From JBASNZ01 sp049657775 (GTDB taxonomy: Bacteria; Actinomycetota; Coriobacteriia; Anaerosomatales; Anaerosomataceae), in assembly GCA_049657775.1 (NCBI GenBank), contig JBASNZ010000088.1:1-35844 (forward strand): a stretch of 35,844 nucleotides of DNA, written 5' to 3'. Positions 16,086 to 23,057 of this stretch are shown here, in pieces. The translations under genes and the position numbers were made by a program. The notes under the pieces are model-generated. The model was not told the origin of the DNA. It worked only from the letters and a program-made list of their open reading frames with translations, and made no database searches. Within the stretch, counting starts at the first letter, position 1. Each line of letters starts with the position of its first letter.

Positions 16086-16109
16086 CCGCCGCTCTCACAC
16101 GAATCACCC

Positions 16110-16139
16110 GAACGGACGTCGCGAGAGCGGCGTCCGTTC
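16110..16139 (+). terminator. Terminator of the tilS-hpt-ftsH operon
   Basis: A 13-bp stem with one wobble (16110-16122 with 16127-16139) closed by a GAGA tetraloop, followed by TGTGTT. It lies 25 bp after the ftsH stop. The very stable stem and GNRA loop make it the best hairpin in the window, though the U tract is weak. Confidence 0.72.
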
Positions 16140-16264
16140 TGTGTTGGGCGCAGAGCGTCGAAGGGGTAGGTACTCTTCGAGCGGCGGTCGATGAGGGGGC
16201 GCCACTTGCCGTGGGGGCATTGGCGGTGCATCGCATGTCGGTTCTTTCACGCATGGGTAGTTGA

Positions 16265-16924
16265 ATGCTCGCGGTGCCCTTGCGCCTTCGCGACATCCCC
16301 ATGGGAGTCCTGGCGGCCATCAACTCCACGAGCCATGCTCTTCGCGACGAACACGTCGCGTATCTGAGCATCCTCGGTTCATCCGTCTCGGGAGCACTCG
16401 AAATGGCGCGCCTTGCCGAGGAAGGCAGGTACTCACTCATCGCGAGCGAACGTGAGCGGATCGCGGCGAAGATGCACGATGGCATCGCGCAGTCCCTGTT
16501 CGGGGTCTCGCTCGGCCTGGAGTCGTGCAAGAAACTGGCCGTTCGCGATCCGGGTGCCGTCGGGGGGCGCCTCGAGGAGCGTCAGGCGCAACTTGCGGCG
16601 AGCATGAGCGAGTTGAGACGGTACAGCTACGACCTGCGGCCGGCGAAGTTGCGGGAACTTGGCCTGCCCGATGCCATTCGCTGTTGGATCAAGGAGATCA
16701 CGCCATCGAGTGGTCTCCGCGCAACCGCTCCGCCCAAGGTGCTGGTGCTCACGAGCTATGACGACGACGCCGAGATATTCGGTGCCCTCGATGCCGGTGC
16801 ATCGGGCTACCTCATGGAGGACGTCAGCCCTGCCGCCCTCGTCGAGGCGATTCGCACCATGGCAGATGGCACGGCCGTGCTCGATGCGAGAGTTGCGAGT
16901 CGAGCGTTCGGTCTGCCCGACTAG
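16265..16924 (+). pseudogene. Chimeric remnant: sensor kinase joined to a response-regulator receiver
   Basis: The 219-codon frame joins pieces of two proteins. Residues 1-55 resemble the end of a GAF domain (LAVPLRLRDIPMGVLAAIN). Residues about 60-145 are a HisKA_3 dimerisation domain of the NarX/LuxR-system type, with the phospho-acceptor in ERERIAAKMHDGIAQS. At about 150-157 the kinase stops where its ATPase domain should begin and continues as the second half of a receiver domain (PKVLVLTSYDDDAEIFGALDAGASGYL). The ATPase domain, the receiver phospho-Asp and the HTH output domain are missing, and the receiver Lys is Glu (MEDVSP). An in-frame TGA sits just before the first ATG. It looks like an internal deletion across an adjacent kinase-regulator pair, not a working protein. 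Confidence 0.7.
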
Positions 16925-16961
16925 TCGCGTTCACGGCTTCGCACGCCTTTTGGGCGGGCCC

Positions 16962-16990
16962 TTGCTTGTGACAGCTATATGTCGTATACA
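16962..16990 (+). promoter_or_regulatory. Promoter of the padR-nifX-minD operon
   Basis: TTGCTT (16962-16967), a 17-bp spacer and TATACA (16985-16990) form a good sigma70-type promoter just ahead of the PadR gene. The -10 element is buried in the palindrome at 16975-16995. Confidence 0.65.
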
Positions 16991-16995
16991 TATAG
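16975..16995. promoter_or_regulatory. PadR-type operator palindrome
   Basis: CTATATGT and ACATATAG form perfect 8-bp arms around a 5-bp centre. The ATGT...ACAT core is the kind of site bound by PadR-family dimers. It covers the -10 element of the promoter for the padR-like gene that begins 28 bp later, so autorepression by promoter occlusion is the likely arrangement. Binding by this protein is inferred. Confidence 0.65.
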
Positions 16996-17022
16996 ATGTT
17001 CACGACCATTCAAGGAGCGACC

Positions 17023-17463
17023 ATGGTTGAGGAGTCCTGGCCCACAGAGATACCGCGACGCTGTTGCGAGCGCGGCGGCCGCGGACGAGGAGCCGGGGTT
17101 GGCAGAGGCAGCTTGCTCGAGCCGGCCATCCTTGCGGCGCTGTCGCGCTCTGATACCCACGGCTACGACCTGGTTCGAATCATCGAGGAGATGACCGAAG
17201 GCGATGTCACCCCCGACCCGGGCGGGATGTACCGGATGCTCCGACGGTTCGAGCTGGAAGGCATCGTCACTTCGGTATGGGAGGACGGCGACGCCGGTCC
17301 GCAGCGCCGGGCGTACCGCCTGACAGAGGAGGGCACCGCGCTTCTCGGTCACTGGCTCGAGCACCTGGAAGAGCGCCGGAGAGTACTCGACGTGCTGATC
17401 GAAGAGGTCCGGCGAGGCGCGACGGCCGGGAATCAGCACACGTCAGCCAGAGAAGGGCGGTAA
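17023..17463 (+). CDS. PadR-family transcriptional regulator with a Cys/Gly/Arg-rich N-terminus
   Basis: A 146-residue regulator. Residues about 30-108 are a winged-helix PadR domain (LLEPAILAALSRSDTHGYDLVRII, then DPGGMYRMLRRFELEGIVTSVWED and RRAYRLTEEG). The C-terminal helix (about 108-131) should dimerise. Before it is an unusual low-complexity segment, PRRCCERGGRGRGAGVGRG, with adjacent Cys14-Cys15 that could sense metal or redox state. The ATG at 17023 is chosen for AAGGAG six bases upstream; an earlier ATG at 16996 lacks a site and would abut the operator. It ends 2 bp before a NifX-family gene and lies behind its own probable operator, so it should control the whole cluster. Confidence 0.85.
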   Translation: MVEESWPTEIPRRCCERGGRGRGAGVGRGSLLEPAILAALSRSDTHGYDLVRIIEEMTEGDVTPDPGGMYRMLRRFELEGIVTSVWEDGDAGPQRRAYRLTEEGTALLGHWLEHLEERRRVLDVLIEEVRRGATAGNQHTSAREGR

Positions 17464-17465
17464 TC

Positions 17466-17834
17466 ATGACAGCCAGCACGATAGCCATCTCCACGCTTGG
17501 TCCGTCACTCGAGGAGCGTGTCGACGAGCGTTTCGGGCGTGCGATGTACTTCGCCGTTGTGGATTCTGCCACGGACGCCGTCGAGTTCATCGACAACTCC
17601 GAAAGCCGTAATGCGCTTCAGGGGTCGGGTATCTCATCGGCCGAGCTCATGTCAGGCAAGGGCGTGGCTGCGGTCATAACCGGACATCTGGGCCCCAAGG
17701 CATTCTCCGCACTTGGCGCTGCCGGAATAAAGGGGTACGAGGGCACCGGGATGTCCGCTGCGGAGGCGCTCGCGGCGTTCAGGGCTGGTGAGCTCAAGGA
17801 ACTGACCGAAGCGGGCGAGGCTCACGCCGGGTGA
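17466..17834 (+). CDS. NifX/NifB-type dinitrogenase cofactor-family protein, cysteine-free
   Basis: A 122-residue single-domain protein of the dinitrogenase iron-molybdenum cofactor family (PF02579 type). The fold markers are VDERFGRAMYFAVVDSATDAVEFIDN, the central GKGVAAVITGHLGPKAFSALGAAGIKGYEG, and the C-terminal AAEALAAFRAGELKEL. It has no cysteine, so any bound metal cluster would be held by other residues or non-covalently. Related small proteins carry or deliver metal-sulfur clusters, for example the Desulfovibrio orange protein. It starts 2 bp after the PadR gene. No nitrogenase genes are nearby, so nitrogen fixation should not be assumed. Confidence 0.85.
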   Translation: MTASTIAISTLGPSLEERVDERFGRAMYFAVVDSATDAVEFIDNSESRNALQGSGISSAELMSGKGVAAVITGHLGPKAFSALGAAGIKGYEGTGMSAAEALAAFRAGELKELTEAGEAHAG

Positions 17835-17873
17835 TCCGAGCGCGAGTGACTGGAATCGTGAAAGGAGCGAACT

Positions 17874-18251
17874 GTGAGTGACGTGATAGTACTGGCGGTA
17901 CCCTCGGTCGACGAGGGCGGGATGGACGCGGAGCGTTCGGGGCACTTTGGGCGGTGTGATTGCTTCACCGTGGTTGAGATCGTGGACGGAGCGGTGGGCA
18001 CCGTGCGGATCGTGGACAACCCGCCGCATGTCGAGGGCGGCTGTCTCCGTCCGGTTGAACTGCTGGCGTCCAACGGCGTGACCGCGCTTGTGGTCGCCGG
18101 GATCGGCGGACGCCCGCTCGCCGGATTCAATGATGCCGGCATCACCGTGTACTTCGACAACGAACGGCCGGTCGTCGGGGACGCGGTCGCAGCGCTCATC
18201 GCCGGCGAGGTCGAAGTCATCGACCCGGGTGCCGTCTGCGGCGGCCACTAG
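17874..18251 (+). CDS. NifX/NifB-type dinitrogenase cofactor-family protein, with cysteines
   Basis: A 125-residue paralogue of the preceding gene. It shows SGHFGRCDCFTVVEIVDG, the classical HFGR motif of the family, then GVTALVVAGIGGRPLAGFNDAGITVYF and AAAL-type C-terminal helix residues. Unlike its neighbour it has four cysteines (C28, C30, C57, C122), of which C28-x-C30 and C57 could bind a cluster. The GTG start has AAAGGAG six bases upstream. It stands 39 bp after the first NifX-like gene and 17 bp before a MinD-ferredoxin ATPase. The two paralogues may split scaffold and carrier roles; this is inference. Confidence 0.86.
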   Translation: MSDVIVLAVPSVDEGGMDAERSGHFGRCDCFTVVEIVDGAVGTVRIVDNPPHVEGGCLRPVELLASNGVTALVVAGIGGRPLAGFNDAGITVYFDNERPVVGDAVAALIAGEVEVIDPGAVCGGH

Positions 18252-18268
18252 TCGATGCCGACCGCGGT

Positions 18269-19168
18269 ATGACCGTCTTCCGGCGCCTCACCGTCGCCAT
18301 CGCGTCGGGCAAGGGCGGGACAGGTAAGACACTCATAGCAACCAATCTGGCACTCGCAGCCGCACGTGCGGGCACGCCGGCAGCGCTCGTCGACTGCGAC
18401 GTGGAAGCGCCAAATGACGCCCTGTTCTTCGCCGCGCTCACCGATGGAGTCCGGGAGGTCACGTTCCCGCTCGCTACGGTCGATCCGGATGCATGCACTG
18501 TGTGTGGCGCGTGTCGAAACGCATGTGCGTATGGTGCGATCAGGATGCTTGGCGCCAGCGCGGTTGTGTTTGCGGAGTTGTGTCACGGGTGCGGCGCATG
18601 CATCGGGGTCTGTCCCACCAGCGCACTCTCCGAGACCCCACAACGCGTCGGCGAGGTGGCGTGGGGCCGCGTTGAGCATGCGTTGGCGGGACCGGGCGGG
18701 GTCGATATCGTCTCCGGGACTCTCGACATCGGAGACGTGAAGGCGCCAAACGTCATCCGTGCGGCCCGCCGTCGGTCGGAGGTCATCTCGAAGCAACTCA
18801 CCATCCTCGACGCGCCGCCGGGAGTGGCATGCTCCGCAGTTGCGGCAACCCGCGGAGCTGACGCTCTCGTACTGGTGACCGAGCCTACGGCGTTCGGTCT
18901 GCACGACCTTGAGTTGGCCGTTCGCCTTGGGCGAGGGCTGGAGATTCCGATGGGCGTGGTCATCAACCGCGATGGCGCCGGGAGTGCCGATGTCGACGCA
19001 TTCTGTGCGCGCGAAGGCCTCCCCGTCCTCGCACGCATCCCGTTCGATCGGCGTGTCGCAGAGGTCTATGCCGACGGTGGCCTGGTGATCGACGGTCATC
19101 CTGAGGGCGGCGCATGGTTCTCGACCCTGTGGGATTCGGTGGTTGCGATGATAGGCGACGAAGAATGA
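18269..19168 (+). CDS. MinD-superfamily P-loop ATPase with 2[4Fe-4S] ferredoxin insert (first copy)
   Basis: A 299-residue ATPase of the MinD/Mrp superfamily with an inserted ferredoxin. The deviant Walker A is SGKGGTGKT at about residues 13-21, with VDCDVEAPN after it and LDAPPGVACSAVAA as switch II. The insert has two CxxCxxCxxxC clusters: C76, C79, C82, C86 and C105, C108, C111, C115. Such proteins couple ATP use to electron transfer or to metal-cluster assembly on partners, in the cytoplasm. Its stop overlaps the start of a second copy (ATGA), and both follow two NifX-like genes. The family is firm; the physiological role is not established here. Confidence 0.88.
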   Translation: MTVFRRLTVAIASGKGGTGKTLIATNLALAAARAGTPAALVDCDVEAPNDALFFAALTDGVREVTFPLATVDPDACTVCGACRNACAYGAIRMLGASAVVFAELCHGCGACIGVCPTSALSETPQRVGEVAWGRVEHALAGPGGVDIVSGTLDIGDVKAPNVIRAARRRSEVISKQLTILDAPPGVACSAVAATRGADALVLVTEPTAFGLHDLELAVRLGRGLEIPMGVVINRDGAGSADVDAFCAREGLPVLARIPFDRRVAEVYADGGLVIDGHPEGGAWFSTLWDSVVAMIGDEE

Positions 19169-20049
19169 AGTCCCTCGTGTTCGCCTCGGGCAAAGGGGGT
19201 ACGGGCAAAACGACGCTGACCGCGCTCGTCGCCCATCTCCTGGACGGTCCGGGCGTCGCGGTAGCCGACTGCGACGTGGAGGCCTCCAACCTTCCCATCG
19301 CGCTCCACGCAACGATCACTCACCGCGAGGCGTTCTCCGGCGGCGGCGTGGCCGTCGTCGACCCGGATCTCTGCAGGGGCTGTGGCGCCTGCGCGCGGGT
19401 CTGCCGTTTCGGTGCGTTCGTCACTCCGGTGGGCCATGAGCGCGTCTATCGGATCGACGCCTGGGCGTGCGAAGGATGCGCCGCCTGCGTCCCGATCTGC
19501 CCCTACGGCGCGATATCGATGGACAGCCGGGAGGCGGGCGAGGTTCTCGACGCTACGTGCGCGGTGGGATCGATGTCCTTCGGGCAGCTTGGCCCTGGCG
19601 AAGACCTTTCGGGCAAGCTGGTGACGGAGGTCCGCTCCCGGGCCAGGGCGATGGCCGAGGAGCACGGGTCGGATGTGCTGCTCATCGACGGGCCGCCGGG
19701 TGTGGGATGTCCGGTCATCGCGGCGATCACCAATACGGACCTGCTTGTCGCGGTCACAGAACCGACGATGTCTGGCCAGCACGACCTCAGCCGTCTCGTG
19801 ACGCTTGCGAGGCGACTTGACGTGCCGGTCGTCGTGGTCCTCAACAAGGCCGATCTGTCTGAGAGTGGCGCGGCGCGCCTTCGCGCGTTTGCGGCCGATG
19901 AGGGGCTTGAGGTGCTCGGAGAGATCCCCTTCGATCCCGCGCTCGCGAGCGCACTCGACCGGTTTGCGGAGGGCCTTCAGCCGCTGGAAAGCGAGGGGCT
20001 CCTGGCCGTGCGCGGCATTGTCGAAGCGATCGTCGCCAGGCTCGTCTGA
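19165..20049 (+). CDS. MinD-superfamily P-loop ATPase with 2[4Fe-4S] ferredoxin insert (second copy)
   Basis: A 294-residue paralogue of the preceding gene. It carries SGKGGTGKTT (residues 8-17), ADCDVEASN, and LIDGPPGVGCPVIAAI as switch II. The insert holds C70, C73, C76, C80 and C102, C105, C108, C112, enough for two [4Fe-4S] clusters. The ATG at 19165 overlaps the stop of the first ATPase, which argues for paired synthesis and a heterodimer, as in clusters where two such ATPases always occur together. It ends the PadR-led operon; folE starts 47 bp later after a TACAAT box at 20060-20065 that could be a separate -10. Confidence 0.88.
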   Translation: MKSLVFASGKGGTGKTTLTALVAHLLDGPGVAVADCDVEASNLPIALHATITHREAFSGGGVAVVDPDLCRGCGACARVCRFGAFVTPVGHERVYRIDAWACEGCAACVPICPYGAISMDSREAGEVLDATCAVGSMSFGQLGPGEDLSGKLVTEVRSRARAMAEEHGSDVLLIDGPPGVGCPVIAAITNTDLLVAVTEPTMSGQHDLSRLVTLARRLDVPVVVVLNKADLSESGAARLRAFAADEGLEVLGEIPFDPALASALDRFAEGLQPLESEGLLAVRGIVEAIVARLV

Positions 20050-20096
20050 CGCCCTGCGGTACAATCCTTACACGGCGTCGGCCTCCAGGAGACCTT

Positions 20097-20660
20097 ATGG
20101 ACCGAGAGAAGATCGAACAGGGTGTCCGTCTCATCCTTGAAGGCGTAGGCGAGGATCCCACACGCGAGGGGCTGCTTGACACGCCGCGCCGTGTGGCCTC
20201 GATGTACGAGGAGATCTTCGCAGGGCTCGAACAGGACCCCGCCGAGCACTTCTGTGTCACGTTCAACGAGGACCATCAGGAGATGGTTCTTGTGCGCGAC
20301 ATCCCGCTGTACTCGATGTGCGAGCATCATCTCGTGCCATTCATGGGACGCGCGCACGTTGCCTACATCCCTGGCAAGCACGGGCGGATCTGCGGGCTTT
20401 CCAAGCTAGCGCGCGTGGTCGATGTCTTTGCGAAGCGGCCGCAGGTGCAAGAGCGGATGACCTCCCAGATCGCGGACACGATCGTGAGGTACCTCGACCC
20501 GCAGGGCGTGATGGTCGTGATCGAGGCCGAGCATCTGTGCATGTCGATGCGGGGTGTTCAGAAGTCAGGCGCGATCACCACGACAAGCGCGGTTCGCGGC
20601 ATCTTCGAGCGCAACATCGCCACCCGCGCTGAGGCGATGTCGCTTATCAAGGGCGTGTAA
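20097..20660 (+). CDS. folE: GTP cyclohydrolase I
   Basis: A 187-residue enzyme, normal in length, making dihydroneopterin triphosphate from GTP as the first step of folate synthesis. The zinc ligands are in SMCEHHLVPF (C75, H78) and HLCMSMRG (C148); the substrate segment GLSKLARVVDVFAKRPQVQER and the closing SGAITTTSAVRGIF are intact. AGGAG precedes the ATG by six bases. It heads a folE-folP-folK group, ending one base before the folP GTG. This is the FolE1 (zinc, type IA) form. Confidence 0.95.
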   Translation: MDREKIEQGVRLILEGVGEDPTREGLLDTPRRVASMYEEIFAGLEQDPAEHFCVTFNEDHQEMVLVRDIPLYSMCEHHLVPFMGRAHVAYIPGKHGRICGLSKLARVVDVFAKRPQVQERMTSQIADTIVRYLDPQGVMVVIEAEHLCMSMRGVQKSGAITTTSAVRGIFERNIATRAEAMSLIKGV

Positions 20661-20661
20661 C

Positions 20662-21504
20662 GTGTCAGGTGTCTGGCGGTGCGGCGATCACCGGCTCTTC
20701 CTCGACGGCATGCTCGTCATGGGCATCCTCAACGTCACGCCCGATTCGTTCTCGGACGGAGGAGCGTACGACGATCCAGCAGCGGCCATCGCTCACGCGC
20801 AGCGGATGGTGAGCGAAGGGGCGGCCATCGTCGACGTGGGCGGTGAGTCCACACGCCCGGGTTCCGCCGAGGTGACCTCCGCCCGGGAGATGACCCGAAC
20901 CGTCCCCGTGGTCGCCGCTCTGGCACGTGACCTGTACGTTCCCGTCTCGATCGACACTCGCCATGCGGAAGTGGCTCGAGCGGCCGTTGCGGCAGGCGCT
21001 ACCATCATCAACGACGTCTCCGGCTTCAGGGACCCCGCGATGGTCGAGGTAGCCGCGGAGTGTGATGCGGGGCTCGTGGTGATGCACATGCTGGGGGAGC
21101 CACGGACCATGCAGTCCGAGCCACACTATGACGATGTCGTCGCCGAGGTCGCGCAGTATCTCCTGGACCAGGCCCGGATGCTCGAGGCCGCGGGCATCGG
21201 CCGCGATCGCATCTGTCTCGACCCGGGCATCGGCTTCGGCAAGACTCTCGAGCACAACCTCACGCTTCTGCGCGAGCTGCCGCAACTGGTCGCCTCGGGG
21301 TATCCGGTTCTCATCGGCGCATCCCGCAAGAGCATGATCGGGGCGCTGTTGGACCAACCCGAACCCGCGACGCGGCTTGAGGGCAGCCTTGCGATCGCGT
21401 TGTGGGCGGCGTCCCACGGCGCCGACGTCGTGCGCGTGCACGATGTCGTCCAGACCGTTCGCGCGCTCAGGGTGTGGCGCGCCATCGAAGGAGATGCGGT
21501 GTGA
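20662..21504 (+). CDS. folP: Dihydropteroate synthase
   Basis: A 280-residue TIM-barrel enzyme joining dihydropterin pyrophosphate and p-aminobenzoate. Family signatures are GILNVTPDSFSDGG (residues 21-34), DVGGESTRPG, SIDTRHAEVA, DPGIGFGKT and GASRKSMIG. The GTG at 20662 is chosen: it lies one base after the folE stop, has AAGGG upstream, and gives a normal length. The frame upstream of it overlaps folE and is not used. The stop overlaps the folK start by GTGA, so the two are translationally coupled. Confidence 0.94.
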   Translation: MSGVWRCGDHRLFLDGMLVMGILNVTPDSFSDGGAYDDPAAAIAHAQRMVSEGAAIVDVGGESTRPGSAEVTSAREMTRTVPVVAALARDLYVPVSIDTRHAEVARAAVAAGATIINDVSGFRDPAMVEVAAECDAGLVVMHMLGEPRTMQSEPHYDDVVAEVAQYLLDQARMLEAAGIGRDRICLDPGIGFGKTLEHNLTLLRELPQLVASGYPVLIGASRKSMIGALLDQPEPATRLEGSLAIALWAASHGADVVRVHDVVQTVRALRVWRAIEGDAV

Positions 21505-22988
21505 GCGGTCCGGCAGGATGGGAACTCGTGGCGTACGACACCGGGGACCACGTGGTCCTCACCGCGGTGGCTGCCGAGCTTGAGGCGAACGGCATCTCCG
21601 TGCTGTGGGAGCCGTCCGACCCGCGCGTCAGCGTGTTCGGTCCGTTCGGTGCGGTGCCGACCTTCAGCATCCTCGTCGAGTCTCAGTACCTTGCCCGGGC
21701 GCGGGAAGTCCTGGGTGAGGAGGCTCCGGCGGGGGCGCGCTTCGTGTGGGCGCCCGAGACGGTCAGGGACGATATCGCCTCGACCGACGACGACGATGAC
21801 GCCTACGAGGGCGAAGACGCCGTGGAGTCGGAGGACACAGAGCCGAACCCCTTCTGGGACGAGGAAGGCCGACCCCGCCGGCTCCGGGAGTCCCGCGAGG
21901 AACTCATCGAGTGGGCCAGCACGCGCGATCCCAGATATGACGAACTCGAGATCGACGACCCCGCCGCCCTTGAGGCCGCTGAAGCTGCCGTGCGCGGAGA
22001 CGCCCCGGCGCCATCGTTCGCCCGCACGCATGAGCGGCCAGGCGAGCCCGCGGTCTGGGATCCGGGTTGGCGCTCGCTCGTGGGATGGCCGCAGTCCGAG
22101 ATCGCCCGGCACCGCAACGTGGCGTACCTGGGACTGGGCTCCAACATGGGGGACCGGCTCGCAGCCCTCGCCGCGGCGCTCCGCGCGCTCGATGCCCTCG
22201 AGGAGACCGATGTCATGGGCGTTTCGCACGTCTACGAGTCGGAGCCCTGGGGTCCCGTCGAGCAGCCGGCTTACGCCAACGCGGTGGCGGTAGTGAGTAC
22301 CGCGCTGCGAGCCGACCAGCTTCTCATGTCGATCGCGAGCATCGAAGAGTCACTCGGACGCGATCGTAGCGCAGAGCGATTCGGCCCCAGGACCATAGAC
22401 ATCGACATCCTGCTCTTCGGCGACGAAGAGTGGCAGCGTCCCGATCTCGTGATCCCGCACCCGCGCATGACCGAGCGCCAGTTCGTCGTGCGCCCGCTCT
22501 TGGAAGCTGATCCCTCGGTGACACTCCCGGACGGTTCGTCCATCGACGTGGACGCGGCCCGTGAAGGCCGCATCACCGGAGAACTGGGCATCGTCCCGGG
22601 GTACGAACGCCTCACGCCCAAGATCGGCGCCGAGAAACCCCGGCCGCTGAAGTTCGTAACAGAATTCACGCCCGCCGGGAGGACCGCGCTGGCCCCCGAC
22701 TCGGGATGGGTAGCGGTCGAGGAGTCGGTGCAGGGCATGATGATGGGCTACCGGGGGGCGATGACACTCCAGATCCACCTGGGCGTGCTCGAAGGCGCCG
22801 GTATCCCCGCCGTGCTCGACCCGCCGCCGATCTTCTCCTCGCCCGGCGTTCCGCACTACGCCGCCATGCTGCCGATCCGGCTCATGGTTCCGCTCGAGTA
22901 CGAGCAGCAGGCACGTCGCACGCTTCTGGAGGCGGGCAGGCCGGCGAGGGAGATCGAAGGCAGCGGGGGACGTGGCGGCGGAGGCTAG
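21501..22988 (+). CDS. folK: HPPK (FolK) flanked by two DUF2007-like domains
   Basis: A 495-residue protein, about three times the size of ordinary FolK. Residues about 206-350 are 6-hydroxymethyl-7,8-dihydropterin pyrophosphokinase: VAYLGLGSNMGDR, HVYESEPWGPVEQPAYANAV, and FGPRTIDIDILLFG (294-307), then IPHPRMTERQFVVRPL. Residues about 6-72 (WELVAYDTGDHVVLTAVAAELEANGISV...) look like a DUF2007-type alpha/beta domain. A similar unit lies at about 402-482. Between the first one and HPPK is an acidic, probably disordered linker (about 85-195) rich in Asp and Glu; the end is Gly-rich. The enzyme transfers pyrophosphate from ATP to the pterin for FolP. The flanking domains are by resemblance only; their role is unknown. 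Confidence 0.88.
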   Translation: MSGPAGWELVAYDTGDHVVLTAVAAELEANGISVLWEPSDPRVSVFGPFGAVPTFSILVESQYLARAREVLGEEAPAGARFVWAPETVRDDIASTDDDDDAYEGEDAVESEDTEPNPFWDEEGRPRRLRESREELIEWASTRDPRYDELEIDDPAALEAAEAAVRGDAPAPSFARTHERPGEPAVWDPGWRSLVGWPQSEIARHRNVAYLGLGSNMGDRLAALAAALRALDALEETDVMGVSHVYESEPWGPVEQPAYANAVAVVSTALRADQLLMSIASIEESLGRDRSAERFGPRTIDIDILLFGDEEWQRPDLVIPHPRMTERQFVVRPLLEADPSVTLPDGSSIDVDAAREGRITGELGIVPGYERLTPKIGAEKPRPLKFVTEFTPAGRTALAPDSGWVAVEESVQGMMMGYRGAMTLQIHLGVLEGAGIPAVLDPPPIFSSPGVPHYAAMLPIRLMVPLEYEQQARRTLLEAGRPAREIEGSGGRGGGG

Positions 22989-23057
22989 GCGTCTACGTGG
23001 CTGCCTGACGGACATCGCGACGCACCCGCAGTGTGCGGCCTGGCTGACAGGCTCGGA

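Noticed and set aside
17466..20049. Reading the NifX-like and MinD genes as part of nitrogen fixation.
   Set aside because: No nifHDK, nifB radical SAM or nifEN gene is present; the families are widespread outside nitrogenase systems.
22989..23057. Weak hairpin between the convergent folK and ThiF genes (GCCTG/CAGGC, 23038-23052).
   Set aside because: Five base pairs with no U tract on either strand; not enough to call a bidirectional terminator.
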